Origin: Lysobacterales bacterium PRO7
GTDB lineage: Bacteria; Pseudomonadota; Gammaproteobacteria; Xanthomonadales; Rhodanobacteraceae
DNA length: 64,000 nucleotides
Direction of reading: 5' to 3'
Assembly (NCBI GenBank): GCA_021404785.1
Contig: QWHH01000004.1
Coordinates: forward strand, 231,967 to 295,966
The position numbers were made by a program, and so were the translations under genes. Positions within the stretch are counted from its first letter, which is position 1, and the number at the start of each line of letters is the position of its first letter. The notes below the pieces were generated by a model. It did no database searches. It worked only from the letters and a program-made list of their open reading frames with translations, and was not told where the DNA came from. Shown piece by piece: positions 10,737 to 20,956 of this stretch.

Positions 10737-12550
10737 TGACCACCGTTCCCAAATCCGATCAGCTGCGCTTCATCACCTGCGGCAGCGTCGACGATGGCAA
10801 GAGCACGCTGCTCGGACGCCTGCTGTACGACGCGGACCTGCTGCGCGACGACGAGAAGACCTCGCTCGGCGATCCGCCGGATTTCTCGCGCCTGCTCGAT
10901 GGTCTCGCGCTCGAACGCGAGCAGGGCATCACCATCGACGTGGCGTTCCGTTACTTCAGCACGCCGCGGCGCGATTTCATCGTCGCCGATTGCCCCGGCC
11001 ACGCGCAGTACACGCGCAACATGGCGACCGGCGCGTCGACCGCATCGCTCGCGCTGGTGCTCGTGGACGCGCGCAAGGGCGTGCTCACGCAGACGCGCCG
11101 GCACAGCTATATCTGCGCCTTGCTCGGCATTCGTCGCGTGGTGCTGGCGGTGAACAAGATGGATCTGATCGATTTCGACGAGGCCATTTTCAAGCGCATC
11201 GAAACCGAATACCGCGAACTCGCGGCCAAGCTCGGCATCGAGTCCGTCACCGCGATTCCGCTGTCGGCGCTGGATGGCGACAACCTTGCCATCCGGTCCA
11301 AACGCACGCCGTGGTATCGCGGCCCGACCTTGCTCGAATTCCTCGAACAGGTGCCGGCGTTGGCGGATGCGAACGACGCGCCGATGCGCTTGCCGGTGCA
11401 ATGGGTCAATCGTCCGGATCTGGATTTTCGCGGTTACGCCGGCAACCTCGTTTCCGGTCGCGTCGCGGTGGGCGATGAAGTGATCGCACTGCCATCGGCG
11501 CGGCGCACGAAAGTCGCGCGCGTGCTCGACGGCGATGGCGACGTGAAAAACGCGGTCGCAGGACAGGCGATCACGCTCACGCTCGCCGATGAAATCGACA
11601 TCGCGCGTGGCGATGTGATTGCCGCAACGCACGACGCGCCCGAAGTCGCCGACCAGTTCGCCGCGCACATCCTGTGGATGGACGAAGCGCCGCTGTTGCC
11701 TGGGCGATTGTATTTTTTCCAACTGGGTCCGGCGTCCGCAGTCGCGCGCGTCACCGCGATCCGTCATCGCATCGATGTGGACACGCAGGAAGCCAAAGCC
11801 GCGACCAAGCTCGAGATGAACGAAGTCGGCTATGTGCATCTGAGTCTGGATCACGCCGTCGCGTTCGAGCCGTACGCGAAGAATCGCGCGCTCGGCGGCT
11901 TCGTGCTGATCGATCGCCAGAGTTTCGCCACCGCCGCCTGCGGCACGCTCGACTTCGCCCTGCGCCGCGCCGCCAACATCCACTGGCAGGCATTGAGCGT
12001 TGATCGCGCCGCACGCGCGGCGAGCATGCAGCAGCACGCGCGCTGCCTGTGGTTCACCGGGCTGTCGGGTTCGGGCAAATCCACCATCGCCAACCAAGTC
12101 GAGCAACGACTGCACGCGTTGGGTCGCCACACCTACCTGCTCGACGGCGACAACGTGCGCCATGGGCTGAACCGCGACCTGGGATTCACCGACGAGAATC
12201 GCGTCGAGAACATCCGCCGCGTCGCCGAAGTCGCGCGCCTGATGGTCGATGCCGGTCTCATCGTGCTCGTCAGTTTCATCTCGCCGTTCCGTGACGAGCG
12301 GCGCATGGCGCGCGACCTGTTCGGCGCCGGCGAATTCGCCGAAGTCTTCGTGGATACGCCGCTGGAAGTATGCGAAGCGCGCGATCCGAAGGGCCTCTAC
12401 GCCAAGGCGCGCGCTGGCGAACTGCGCAACTTCACCGGCGTGGATTCACCCTACGAAGTTCCGCTCGATCCGGAACTGCACCTGCGCACGGAGAAAGAAT
12501 CCGTGGATGCGTTGGCGAAGCGGGTGGTGGAGTTTTTGGATCGCGGGTAG
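10736..12550 (+). CDS. cysNC: Bifunctional sulfate adenylyltransferase GTPase subunit / adenylylsulfate kinase CysNC
   Basis: Fusion of the CysN GTPase (residues 1 to about 425) and CysC APS kinase (about 430-604). CysN drives APS formation by GTP hydrolysis; CysC then phosphorylates APS to PAPS. CysN shows P-loop GSVDDGKST (16-24), switch region [32 protein letters not shown] and NKMD. CysC shows GLSGSGKST near residue 441, [12 protein letters not shown] and [13 protein letters not shown]. At 604 residues it is a little shorter than most fusions (about 630-640), the saving being in the middle domains. Fused CysNC is common in Xanthomonadales. Confidence 0.95.
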   Translation: MTTVPKSDQLRFITCGSVDDGKSTLLGRLLYDADLLRDDEKTSLGDPPDFSRLLDGLALEREQGITIDVAFRYFSTPRRDFIVADCPGHAQYTRNMATGASTASLALVLVDARKGVLTQTRRHSYICALLGIRRVVLAVNKMDLIDFDEAIFKRIETEYRELAAKLGIESVTAIPLSALDGDNLAIRSKRTPWYRGPTLLEFLEQVPALADANDAPMRLPVQWVNRPDLDFRGYAGNLVSGRVAVGDEVIALPSARRTKVARVLDGDGDVKNAVAGQAITLTLADEIDIARGDVIAATHDAPEVADQFAAHILWMDEAPLLPGRLYFFQLGPASAVARVTAIRHRIDVDTQEAKAATKLEMNEVGYVHLSLDHAVAFEPYAKNRALGGFVLIDRQSFATAACGTLDFALRRAANIHWQALSVDRAARAASMQQHARCLWFTGLSGSGKSTIANQVEQRLHALGRHTYLLDGDNVRHGLNRDLGFTDENRVENIRRVAEVARLMVDAGLIVLVSFISPFRDERRMARDLFGAGEFAEVFVDTPLEVCEARDPKGLYAKARAGELRNFTGVDSPYEVPLDPELHLRTEKESVDALAKRVVEFLDRG

Positions 12551-12569
12551 GCGTCAGCCGTCGCAAGCG

Positions 12570-14741
12570 TCAGTCACGCGCCAGTCGGGTCTTCCTCTCC
12601 CTCCGCCACCGATGCAACACCGGCTCGGTGTAGCCGTTGGGCTGCTCGATGCCGGTGAAAATCAGGTCGCGGGCGGCTTGAAATGCGCAGGACGTGTCGA
12701 AGTTTCCCGCCATCGGTTCGTAATCCGGCGTTGCGGCGTTTTGCGCATCGACGACGGCGGCCATGCGCTGCAATGTCGCTTCGACTTGCGCGCGGGTGAC
12801 GACGCCGTGCAGCAGCCAGTTGGCGATATGCTGGCTGGAAATGCGCAAGGTGGCGCGGTCTTCCATCAAACCGACGCCGTGGATGTCGGGAATCTTGGAG
12901 CAACCAATGCCGCGGTCGATCCAGGCAACGACGTAGCCAAGGATTCCTTGCGTGTTGTTGTCCAGTTCGCTTTGGATTTCTTCGGCAGTCCACGCGGGTT
13001 TCGTCGCAACCGGTACCGTGAGCATGGCGTCGGTGTAGTCGGCATGCTTGCCTTCGAGTGAGCGCTGCACCGCGCGCACATCGACGCGGTGGTAGTGCAG
13101 CGCGTGCAAGGTCGCCGCGGTCGGCGAGGGCACCCAGGCGGTGTTCGCGCCGGCTTCCAGTTGCGCGCCTTTTTGTTCAAGCATCGCCGCCATCAGGTCC
13201 GGCATCGCCCACATGCCCTTGCCGATCTGGGCATGCCCGCGCAAACCTGCGGCCAGACCCGCCTGCACATTGCTCGGCTCGTAGGCGCGAATCCACGATT
13301 GGGCTTTCATGTCGCCCTTGCGCACCATCGCGCCGGCGCGCATGGACGTGTGGATTTCGTCGCCGGTGCGGTCGAGGAAGCCGGTGTTGATGAACACGAT
13401 GCGCTCGCTCGCTGCGGCGATGCAGGCGGGCAGGTTCACGCTGGTGCGGCGTTCTTCGTCCATGATGCCGATCTTGATCGTCGCCGGGGCAAGGCCAAGC
13501 AGCGCCTCGATGCGAGCGAACAATTCCACCGCAAACGCGACTTCGGCGGGGCCGTGCATCTTCGGTTTGACAATGTAGATCGAAACGCTGCGCGAATTGC
13601 GGCGCGATTCAAGATCGCGCTTGGCGATCAGGCAGGTGACGGCGGCGTCGAGCATGCCTTCGAAAATTTCATTGCCATTGGCATCGAGGATCGCCGGCGT
13701 GGTCATGTGATGACCAACATTGCGCACCAGCAGCAATGCGCGTCCGTGCAAGTGTCCGTTGCTGCCATCAACGGCAGTGAACGTTCGATCGGCATTGAGA
13801 TGACGTTCGACCGTCTTGCCCCCCTTGTCGAACTCGGCGACCAGGTCGCCGCGCATCAAGCCCAGCCAGTTGCGATACGCCGCGACCTTGTCGTCGGCAT
13901 CGACCGCGGCGATCGAATCCTCGAAGTCGATGATGCTGGTGACGGCGGATTCCAACACGATGTCCTTGACGTGCGCGATGTCGTCGCGGCCAATCGCATC
14001 GTTGGCATCGAACGCCAGTTCGAAACGCAGGCCGTGATGCACAAACACCAGTGCTTCGGGCGAGACCGGATCGCCGCGCCAGCCGAGCAGTTGCATGGCA
14101 TCGCGCAGTTGCGTGGTCGTGCCGTCGCGAAGGGTGACGGTGAGCGCGCCGTTGTTGACGGCGTAACCGATGGCGTCGCGATGCGAACCAGCGACGAGTG
14201 GAATCGTGTCGTCGAGAAATTGTCGCGCGTAAGCGATCACGCGTGCGCCACGAATCGGGTTGTAGCTGCGGCCGCGCGTCGCGCCATCCGCATCGCTGAT
14301 CGCGTCGGTGCCGTACAGCGCATCGTACAAACTGCCCCAGCGCGCGTTCGCGGCGTTGAGTGCGTAGCGGGCGTTGGATACCGGCACCACCAGTTGTGGA
14401 CCGGCTTGCGACACGATTTCCTCGTCCACATTCGCCGTCGTCACCGTGACGGTGGCGGGCGCGTCGCCGAGATAGCCGATCTCGCGCAGAAAGCTGCGAT
14501 AGACCGCCATGTCGGCGATCGGTCCCGGATGCTGCGCGTACCACGCATCCAGTTTGGCTTGCAGCCGATCGCGCTCGGCCAGCAGCGCGGCGTTCTTCGG
14601 AGAAAGGTCGCGCACGATGGCGGCAAAGTCGCGCCAGAAATTCGCCGGCTCGATGCCGCTGCCGGGCAGGGCCTCGTGTTCGATGAACGCGTGCAATGGC
14701 TCGGCGATATGCAGCCCTTCAGTTTCGATGCGGTTGGTCAT
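12570..14741 (-). CDS. glcB: Malate synthase G
   Basis: Condenses glyoxylate with acetyl-CoA to malate; monomeric, cytoplasmic. 723 residues, the G-isoform length. Visible signatures: [56 protein letters not shown] (metal and substrate region), [19 protein letters not shown], and C-terminal QQ-type region [17 protein letters not shown]. Start at ATG 14741; a TTG six codons upstream is possible but unnecessary. It lies next to the purine-to-glyoxylate operon, so it can assimilate the glyoxylate released there. Confidence 0.96.
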   Translation of the reverse strand: MTNRIETEGLHIAEPLHAFIEHEALPGSGIEPANFWRDFAAIVRDLSPKNAALLAERDRLQAKLDAWYAQHPGPIADMAVYRSFLREIGYLGDAPATVTVTTANVDEEIVSQAGPQLVVPVSNARYALNAANARWGSLYDALYGTDAISDADGATRGRSYNPIRGARVIAYARQFLDDTIPLVAGSHRDAIGYAVNNGALTVTLRDGTTTQLRDAMQLLGWRGDPVSPEALVFVHHGLRFELAFDANDAIGRDDIAHVKDIVLESAVTSIIDFEDSIAAVDADDKVAAYRNWLGLMRGDLVAEFDKGGKTVERHLNADRTFTAVDGSNGHLHGRALLLVRNVGHHMTTPAILDANGNEIFEGMLDAAVTCLIAKRDLESRRNSRSVSIYIVKPKMHGPAEVAFAVELFARIEALLGLAPATIKIGIMDEERRTSVNLPACIAAASERIVFINTGFLDRTGDEIHTSMRAGAMVRKGDMKAQSWIRAYEPSNVQAGLAAGLRGHAQIGKGMWAMPDLMAAMLEQKGAQLEAGANTAWVPSPTAATLHALHYHRVDVRAVQRSLEGKHADYTDAMLTVPVATKPAWTAEEIQSELDNNTQGILGYVVAWIDRGIGCSKIPDIHGVGLMEDRATLRISSQHIANWLLHGVVTRAQVEATLQRMAAVVDAQNAATPDYEPMAGNFDTSCAFQAARDLIFTGIEQPNGYTEPVLHRWRRERKTRLARD

Positions 14742-14788
14742 GGTGGTGTCGGTGTCCAACTTTTTGAGACGTTAGCAAATGATAGTTC

Positions 14789-14905
14789 GTCATCCCGGCA
14801 TGGATTGCCGGGATCCAGACTTCATGGATGAAAACCCTGCGCAGACGCATGCCAACATGTTGCCTTCCTTGGCTTCTGGATTCCGGCAGTCCCTGCCGGA
14901 ATGAC
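14789..14905. repeat. REP-like palindromic element, copy 2
   Basis: Inverted arms 14789-14818 (GTCATCCCGGCATGG start) and 14876-14905 (ending CTGCCGGAATGAC) match at roughly 25 of 30 positions. They enclose a 57-bp spacer that begins like copy 1 (AGACTTCATGGATG versus AGACTGCATGGATG). It fills the gap between the adenine deaminase stop and the glcB start, so a transcript from the deaminase towards glcB would carry a strong hairpin. Confidence 0.75.
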
Positions 14906-14924
14906 GGGCAAGTGCGGCAGCTCT

Positions 14925-15935
14925 TTAGCAATTAGCGATCTTCGCCAACAACTTCGTGCGCCGATCCTCCGGCATAAAGGCGGCATTGACCGCATTGGCC
15001 GACAACGTGCGAAAGGTCTCGCGGTTCCAGCCGAATGCCTGCGCGCAGGCGCTGAAATTGGCGAGCATGCCGCCGCCGAAGTACGCGGGATCGTCGGAAT
15101 TGAGCGTGACATTGAGGCCGGCAGCCAGCATCGCCGGCAACGGGTGATCGGCGAGTTTATCGACCACGCGCAACGCGACATTGGACAGAGGACACACCGT
15201 CAACGGAATCTGCGCATCGCGAAGGCGCGCGACCAGCGCGGCATCCTCGATGCAGCGCACGCCGTGATCGATGCGACACACATCCAGCGTATCGAGTGCG
15301 CCGCCGATGTAAGCGGGCGGACCTTCTTCGCCGGCGTGCGCGGTGCGCGCGAGGCCAATCGACTTGGCGCGCGCGTACACGGCGGCAAACTTCTCCGGTG
15401 GATTACCGCGTTCCGCGCTGTCCAGGCCCACGGCGGCGATGCTGTCGTACCACGGCTTGGCCTGTTCGAGCACGGCCATCGCGTCCTCGGCCGGCAGGTC
15501 GCGCAGGAAACTCAAAATCAGCGACGTAGACATGCCAAACTCGGCTTGCGCATCGGCCATCGCCTGCAACAATCCGTCGAACAAGGTTTGCAGCGTGATG
15601 CCGCGCTTCAGATGCCCTTGCGGATCGAACATCACGTCGATGTGCGCGACGCCATCGGCATGTGCGCGGCGAAAGTAGGCCAGCGCCAGATCGTGGAAAT
15701 CCGCGCTGGTGCGCAACACGTTCATGCCCTGATAGTACAAATCCAGAAACGATTGCAGGTTGTCGAACCGGTAGGCCGCGTGCACCGCCTCGACGTTCGC
15801 GTAGGGCAGTCGCACGCCGTTGCGCCGCGCCAGATCGAGCATCATCTGCGGCTCCAGCGTGCCCTCGATGTGCAGGTGCAGCTCCGCCTTGGGCAGGCGC
15901 GCGAGCCAGGATTCGGTAGCCGTGTCGTTGTTCAT
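14925..15935 (-). CDS. Adenosine/adenine deaminase, probably adenine-type
   Basis: 336-residue metal-dependent amidohydrolase of the ADA/ADE family. Metal-binding KAELHLHIEG (His20, His22), the HAGEEGPPAYI block carrying the catalytic Glu, IDHGVRCIED and the C-terminal LNSDDPAYFGGGM (catalytic Asp pair) are all present. HAGEEGPP with SDDPAYFGG resembles the Pseudomonas-type adenine deaminase more than true adenosine deaminases, so adenine to hypoxanthine is the favoured reaction; this is inference. It is divergent from xdhA across 118 bp and supplies hypoxanthine for the xanthine dehydrogenase it faces. Confidence 0.85.
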   Translation of the reverse strand: MNNDTATESWLARLPKAELHLHIEGTLEPQMMLDLARRNGVRLPYANVEAVHAAYRFDNLQSFLDLYYQGMNVLRTSADFHDLALAYFRRAHADGVAHIDVMFDPQGHLKRGITLQTLFDGLLQAMADAQAEFGMSTSLILSFLRDLPAEDAMAVLEQAKPWYDSIAAVGLDSAERGNPPEKFAAVYARAKSIGLARTAHAGEEGPPAYIGGALDTLDVCRIDHGVRCIEDAALVARLRDAQIPLTVCPLSNVALRVVDKLADHPLPAMLAAGLNVTLNSDDPAYFGGGMLANFSACAQAFGWNRETFRTLSANAVNAAFMPEDRRTKLLAKIANC

Positions 15936-16053
15936 GGGTTTCTGTGAGGATGGATACGAGACACACTTTAACCCGATTCAGCCGGTAGGTTGCGACTGAA
16001 TATCGCCGCTGACAGTTGTATATTGGCCGCACTGACCAGAATCGAACGAATGC

Positions 16054-17517
16054 ATGCGGCCGCTACGATTTCTTTTGAATGAACAATTGCGTGAACTCAC
16101 CGACGTCGATCCTACGCTGACGGTGCTGGAATGGCTGCGCGGCCCAGCCGGCCTGACCGGCACCAAGGAAGGTTGCGCCGAAGGCGACTGCGGCGCGTGC
16201 ACGGTGGTGCTCGGCACACCGACGGCGGATGGCAAAATGCGTTACCGCGCGGTCAACTCCTGCATCATGTTCATGCCGGTGCTCGATGGTTGCCAGTTGT
16301 TGACGGTCGAACATTTGAAGTCGGCCGACGGTCGTCTGCATCCGGTGCAACAGGCCATGGTCGATCATCATGGATCGCAATGTGGCTTCTGCACGCCGGG
16401 ATTCGTGATGTCGCTGTTCGCGATGTATGTCAGCGAGTCGCGGCCAACGCGCGAACGCGTCAACGATGTGTTGTCGGGCAACCTGTGTCGCTGCACCGGC
16501 TACCGGCCGATCGTCGATGCCGCGCAGGCCATGTACGACACCGCGTGGGACGAGCCGGTACTCGCGCATGCCGCCCAAACCGCCAAGCGCCTGCTCGAAC
16601 TGCGCAAAGATTCCGAACCGCTGGCACTTGAACACAAAGGTCGCCGCTATTTCGCACCGACCAGCGCCGATCAGCTCGACGCTTTGATTGCCGCTCATCG
16701 GAAAGCGACCCTGCTCGCCGGCGGCACCGATGTCGGCTTGTGGGTGACCAAGCTGCATCGCGATCTGGGCGACGTGATTTACCTCGGTAACGTGGCCGAA
16801 CTGCACGGCATCGTCGAGAGCGACGATGAGTTGGTGATTGGCGCCGCGGTCACGCATGCGGATGCCTACGATGTCATCGCGCGCGAGTTCCCCGACTTCG
16901 GCGAGCTGCTGCGCCGCTTCGGCTCGACCCTGGTACGCAATTCGTCCACCGTCGGCGGCAATGTCGCGAATGGTTCGCCGATTGGAGATTCCATGCCGGC
17001 GCTGATCGCGCTTGGTGCGCGCGTGGTGTTGCGCGGGCCAAACGGCGAGCGCGAAATCCCGCTCGAAGATCTGTACATCGCCTACGGCAAGCAGAGCCGC
17101 AAGCCCGGCGAATACGTCGTGCGCCTGCGCATTCCGAAACTGAAAGATGACGAGCAGTTCCGCTGCTACAAATTGTCCAAGCGTTTCGATCAGGATATTT
17201 CCGCGGTCTGCGCGGCTTTCAAACTGCGACTTGAGAATGGCCGCGTAGCCGAGATCCGCACTGGCTTCGGCGGCATCGCGGCGATTCCCTCGCGCGCGCG
17301 CAAGACCGAAGCTGCGCTCGCCGACCAGCCGTGGAATGAAGCCACCATCACGCACGCGGAAAGCGTGCTCGGCGATGAGTTCACGCCGTTGACCGACATG
17401 CGTGCCAGCCGCGAATATCGGCGCCTTGCCACCACGCGCAGCTTGCGCAAGTTCTTTATCGAAACGACGCAGCCGGACGCAAGAACGCGGGTGCTCGGCG
17501 CGGAGGTTTGCGCATGA
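16054..17517 (+). CDS. xdhA: Xanthine dehydrogenase small subunit XdhA (2Fe-2S/FAD)
   Basis: Electron-transfer subunit of xanthine dehydrogenase (hypoxanthine to xanthine to urate). 487 residues. The N-terminal [2Fe-2S] domain has Cys41, 46, 49 and 70 (GCAEGDCGACT); the second cluster domain has Cys110, 113, 145 and 147 (QCGFCTPGF and NLCRCTGYRP). The FAD domain starts near residue 215 with LLAGGTDVGLWVTK and contains the FAD-binding stretch VGGNVANGSPIGDSMPALIALGA. First gene of the purine operon; it overlaps xdhB by 4 bp. The start MRPLRFLLNEQLREL is short before the domain but matches the family. Confidence 0.96.
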   Translation: MRPLRFLLNEQLRELTDVDPTLTVLEWLRGPAGLTGTKEGCAEGDCGACTVVLGTPTADGKMRYRAVNSCIMFMPVLDGCQLLTVEHLKSADGRLHPVQQAMVDHHGSQCGFCTPGFVMSLFAMYVSESRPTRERVNDVLSGNLCRCTGYRPIVDAAQAMYDTAWDEPVLAHAAQTAKRLLELRKDSEPLALEHKGRRYFAPTSADQLDALIAAHRKATLLAGGTDVGLWVTKLHRDLGDVIYLGNVAELHGIVESDDELVIGAAVTHADAYDVIAREFPDFGELLRRFGSTLVRNSSTVGGNVANGSPIGDSMPALIALGARVVLRGPNGEREIPLEDLYIAYGKQSRKPGEYVVRLRIPKLKDDEQFRCYKLSKRFDQDISAVCAAFKLRLENGRVAEIRTGFGGIAAIPSRARKTEAALADQPWNEATITHAESVLGDEFTPLTDMRASREYRRLATTRSLRKFFIETTQPDARTRVLGAEVCA

Positions 17518-19889
17518 TCGAGCCCGCCGCAAAATCCAATCCCGCGATCCGCACGCCCGCGCCACACGACAGCGCGCACCTGCATGTCAGCGGCGAAGCG
17601 CGTTACGGCGACGACATGCCAGAGCCGCGCGGCATGCTGCACTGTTGGCTGCATCTGGCCAGCCGCACACACGCGCGTATCGTGCGCATGGACCTGTCGC
17701 GGGTGCGCTTGGCGCCGGGCGTAGTCGACGTGATTTGCGCGGCGGATCTGGCCGCTACGACGAATGACATCGGTCCGGTATTTCCGGGCGATCTGGTGTT
17801 TGCCGAGGACGAAGTGTTGTTCGACGGCCAGCCGCTGTTCGCGGTCGCCGCGACGTCGCGCGAGGCGGCGCGTCACGCGACGACCCTGGCCGAAGTCGAA
17901 TACGAGGATTTGCCCGCCATCCTCAGCATCGACGACGCGCTGGCGGCAAACGCTGAAGTCGTGCCGTCCAAGCAATGGCTGCGCGGTGACCCGGATGGCG
18001 CCATCGCGCGCGCGCCGCATCGACTCGCGGGGCGCATCCGCATGGGTGGGCAGGAACATTTTTATCTCGAAGGCCAGAACGCCATGGCCATCCCGCAAGA
18101 GGATGGCCAGATGCTGATCTACTCCTCCACGCAAAATCCGTCTGAGTTGCAGCACAAGGCCGCCGAAGTGCTGGGCGTGTCGGCGCATGCGGTGACTGCC
18201 GAGAACCGGCGCATGGGCGGCGGCTTCGGCGGCAAGGAAACGCAGGCCGCGTGGTTCGCTGTCATCTCGGCAAAGCTCGCGCAACGGACGGGCCGCGCGG
18301 TGAAACTGCGCCTGGATCGCGACGCCGACATGACCATCACCGGCAAACGTCACGCCTTTCTCATCGATTACCAAGTCGGCTTTGACGACGACGGCCGCAT
18401 TCTCGGCATCGACTTCCTGCAAGCCGCCGATTGCGGCTATTCGCCCGACCTTTCGCACTCGATCGCCGACCGCGCGATGGCTCACGCCGACAATGCGTAT
18501 TTCCTCGATCAGCTGCGCATCACCTCCAAGCGTTGTTTCACGCACAAGGCATCGAATACCGCATTTCGCGGTTTCGGCGGGCCGCAGGGCATGGTCGGCA
18601 TCGAAGAAGTGATCGAGCAGATTGCGCGGCACTTGGGCAAGGACCCGCTCGCTGTGCGCAAGGTCAATTTCTACGGTGCCGATTCGCGCAACGTCACGCC
18701 CTACGGCATGACCGTCGAGGACAACATCGTCGATGGACTTGTCGGCGAACTCGAACAACGCGTCGACTATGCCGCGCGCCGCCGCGCCATCGCGCAATTC
18801 AACGCTAGCCACGCTTACCTGAAAAAGGGGATCGCGCTGACGCCGGTGAAGTTCGGCATTTCCTTCACCGCCAAGCATCTGAACCAGGGCGGTGCGCTGG
18901 TGCTGGTGTATCTGGACGGCAGCGTGCAGCTCAACCACGGCGGCACGGAAATGGGGCAGGGCCTGCACATCAAGGTCGCCCAGGTCGTCGCCGAAGTGTT
19001 CGGCATCGATCTCGACCGCATCCAGATCACGCCGACCACCACCGGCAAGGTGCCGAACACCTCCTCCACCGCCGCGTCCGCTGGAACGGACTTGAATGGC
19101 GCGGCTGCATACAACGCCGCGATGAAGATCGTCAATCGTCTGATTCCCTTCGTGCGCGATCATTTCAAGATCGCCACGGAAACGGCGATCGTGTTCCGCG
19201 ACAACGGTGTCTACGCGGGCAACCAGCGGCTCGCGAGCTTCAAGGAAATCGTCAAGCTCGCTTACATGAATCGCATTTCGCTGTCCGCCGCCGGTTTCTA
19301 CGCCACGCCGAAACTCGAGGTCGACGCGCTCGGCCGTGGCCGGCCGTTCTACTATTTCGCGTATGGGGCGGCGTGCACCGAAGTCGTCATTGACACGCTC
19401 ACCGGCGAGCATCGCATGACCCGCGTGGACATCGTGCACGACGTCGGCAAGTCGCTCAATCCCGCCATCGACATGGGTCAGATCGAAGGCGGCTTCATCC
19501 AGGGCGCCGGCTGGTTGACCAGCGAGGAACTGTGGTGGGACGCCAGGGGCCGCATCGCCACGCACGCGCCGTCGACCTACAAGATTCCCGTGGCCGGCGA
19601 CGTGCCGCCGCATTTCGACGTGCGCATCTACGAACGCGGCATCAACGTCGAAGCAGGCGTTTATCGCTCCAAGGCCGTCGGCGAGCCACCGTTGATGCTG
19701 GCGATATCGGTGTTGTACGCGCTGAAGGATGCGGTGTCGGCAATCGGCGGTTATCGTCGTGCCGCGGTGCTCGATGCGCCAGCCACGCCCGAGGCAGTAT
19801 TGATGGCGGTGGAGGAAATGAAACGCGCCGTTGCCGCGCGGACATCCCACGCAACGCCTGTCGAATCCGAATCGGCGACCACGGCATGA
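17514..19889 (+). CDS. xdhB: Xanthine dehydrogenase large subunit XdhB (molybdopterin)
   Basis: Catalytic Mo-cofactor subunit, 791 residues, that hydroxylates hypoxanthine and xanthine. Signatures: QEHFYLEGQNAMA, MGGGFGGKETQA (cofactor loop), RVDIVHDVGKSLNPAIDMGQIEGGFIQGAGW and KAVGEPPLMLAISV, whose Glu corresponds to the catalytic base. The Arg/Glu substrate-site region FRGFGGPQGM is intact. ATG 17514 has a GGAGG SD and overlaps the xdhA stop; an ATG two codons upstream is less likely. Active only after XdhC-assisted insertion of sulfurated cofactor. Confidence 0.97.
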   Translation: MIEPAAKSNPAIRTPAPHDSAHLHVSGEARYGDDMPEPRGMLHCWLHLASRTHARIVRMDLSRVRLAPGVVDVICAADLAATTNDIGPVFPGDLVFAEDEVLFDGQPLFAVAATSREAARHATTLAEVEYEDLPAILSIDDALAANAEVVPSKQWLRGDPDGAIARAPHRLAGRIRMGGQEHFYLEGQNAMAIPQEDGQMLIYSSTQNPSELQHKAAEVLGVSAHAVTAENRRMGGGFGGKETQAAWFAVISAKLAQRTGRAVKLRLDRDADMTITGKRHAFLIDYQVGFDDDGRILGIDFLQAADCGYSPDLSHSIADRAMAHADNAYFLDQLRITSKRCFTHKASNTAFRGFGGPQGMVGIEEVIEQIARHLGKDPLAVRKVNFYGADSRNVTPYGMTVEDNIVDGLVGELEQRVDYAARRRAIAQFNASHAYLKKGIALTPVKFGISFTAKHLNQGGALVLVYLDGSVQLNHGGTEMGQGLHIKVAQVVAEVFGIDLDRIQITPTTTGKVPNTSSTAASAGTDLNGAAAYNAAMKIVNRLIPFVRDHFKIATETAIVFRDNGVYAGNQRLASFKEIVKLAYMNRISLSAAGFYATPKLEVDALGRGRPFYYFAYGAACTEVVIDTLTGEHRMTRVDIVHDVGKSLNPAIDMGQIEGGFIQGAGWLTSEELWWDARGRIATHAPSTYKIPVAGDVPPHFDVRIYERGINVEAGVYRSKAVGEPPLMLAISVLYALKDAVSAIGGYRRAAVLDAPATPEAVLMAVEEMKRAVAARTSHATPVESESATTA

Positions 19890-19902
19890 GGATGCCGCCG
19901 CG

Positions 19903-20883
19903 GTGAACAACGCGGCGTTCTGGCGTGCGGTGCTGCAACGGCTCGATGCCGGCTCGCCGCTGTTCGTCGCACTCGTCGTCGCCAACACGCGCGGTTCGCC
20001 GGGCACGTTCGGCGCACGCATCCTGATCGATGCGGACGGCAATACGCTGGGAACCATCGGCGGCGGCATCATGGAAGCCAACCTCATTCGCGCGGCGCGC
20101 GACGGATTGCGCGCGGGCAAGGTCGCACCGCCGTCACTGGAACGCCTGGAACATCGCAACAAACCAGGCACCGCGCATCCGTCCGGACTGATCTGTGCCG
20201 GTGAGCAGACCAATCTGCATTGCTGGCTGAAACCCGACCGCGACGCCACGACTATCCGCGCCTTTTGCGCCGCGCTCGCCGCCGACAACGGCATGCCCGC
20301 GACGCTGCAAATCGATGCTGGCGGCCTGCGCGTCACCGATGACGACACGATCATCGAACCGCAACTTCAAATCGATGGCGGGCGCTGGTGCTATCGCGAA
20401 AGCAGCGTGAATCGCGAACGCCTCGTCATTGTCGGCGGTGGACACTGCGGCAAGGCACTGGCGCGACTGGCCGCGGATGTCGGTTATCACGTCGAAGTTT
20501 TCGATACCCGCGCCGACGCACTCGGCAGCGACGCCGAATGGCCAACCGATGTGCGCCGCCATCTGCTTGCCGATTACGTCGATCTGCCGGCGCGGTTGCG
20601 CTGGCCTGCGCTCACGACGGTCGCCGTCATGACCGCCGCGATCACTCAGGACATCGCCGCGCTGGCCGCACTCGCCGGCGTGGGCCTGCGCTGGCTCGGC
20701 GTCATGGGCAGCGCCGCCAAGATCCACGAAATTCGCGCGCAACTCGCCGCGCGCGGCATTGCGCAGGAACGCATCGACGCCATCCACGGCCCGGTCGGAT
20801 TGCCGATGAAAAGCGACACGCCGCCGGAAATCGCCGTCAGCATCGTGGCGCAGTTGCTTGCGGACCGGCGGGCCATGCGCTGA
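19903..20883 (+). CDS. xdhC: Xanthine dehydrogenase accessory protein XdhC
   Basis: Binds molybdenum cofactor and delivers it to XdhB. 326 residues from a GTG start 13 bp after xdhB. An ATG 24 codons further upstream would overlap xdhB, so GTG is preferred. N-terminal XdhC/CoxI domain with FVALVVANTRGSPGTFGARILI and GTIGGGIMEANLI. The C-terminal Rossmann-like domain begins LVIVGGGHCGKALARLA and ends with the family-typical LPMKSDTPPEIAVSIVAQLL. Its position right after xdhAB is the standard order. Confidence 0.93.
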   Translation: MNNAAFWRAVLQRLDAGSPLFVALVVANTRGSPGTFGARILIDADGNTLGTIGGGIMEANLIRAARDGLRAGKVAPPSLERLEHRNKPGTAHPSGLICAGEQTNLHCWLKPDRDATTIRAFCAALAADNGMPATLQIDAGGLRVTDDDTIIEPQLQIDGGRWCYRESSVNRERLVIVGGGHCGKALARLAADVGYHVEVFDTRADALGSDAEWPTDVRRHLLADYVDLPARLRWPALTTVAVMTAAITQDIAALAALAGVGLRWLGVMGSAAKIHEIRAQLAARGIAQERIDAIHGPVGLPMKSDTPPEIAVSIVAQLLADRRAMR

Positions 20884-20956
20884 CTGCGACCGGCCATGGC
20901 CAAGGGTCGCCGGCGCGGCTAGCATTCGATACAACGAAGCAACAGGGGGACAAACC

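Noticed and set aside
17190-20354. A very long open frame (over 1000 codons) on the minus strand opposite xdhA/xdhB/xdhC
   Set aside because: It mirrors the high-GC xanthine dehydrogenase genes, whose catalytic and cofactor motifs are intact on the plus strand; the antisense product has no recognisable domain.
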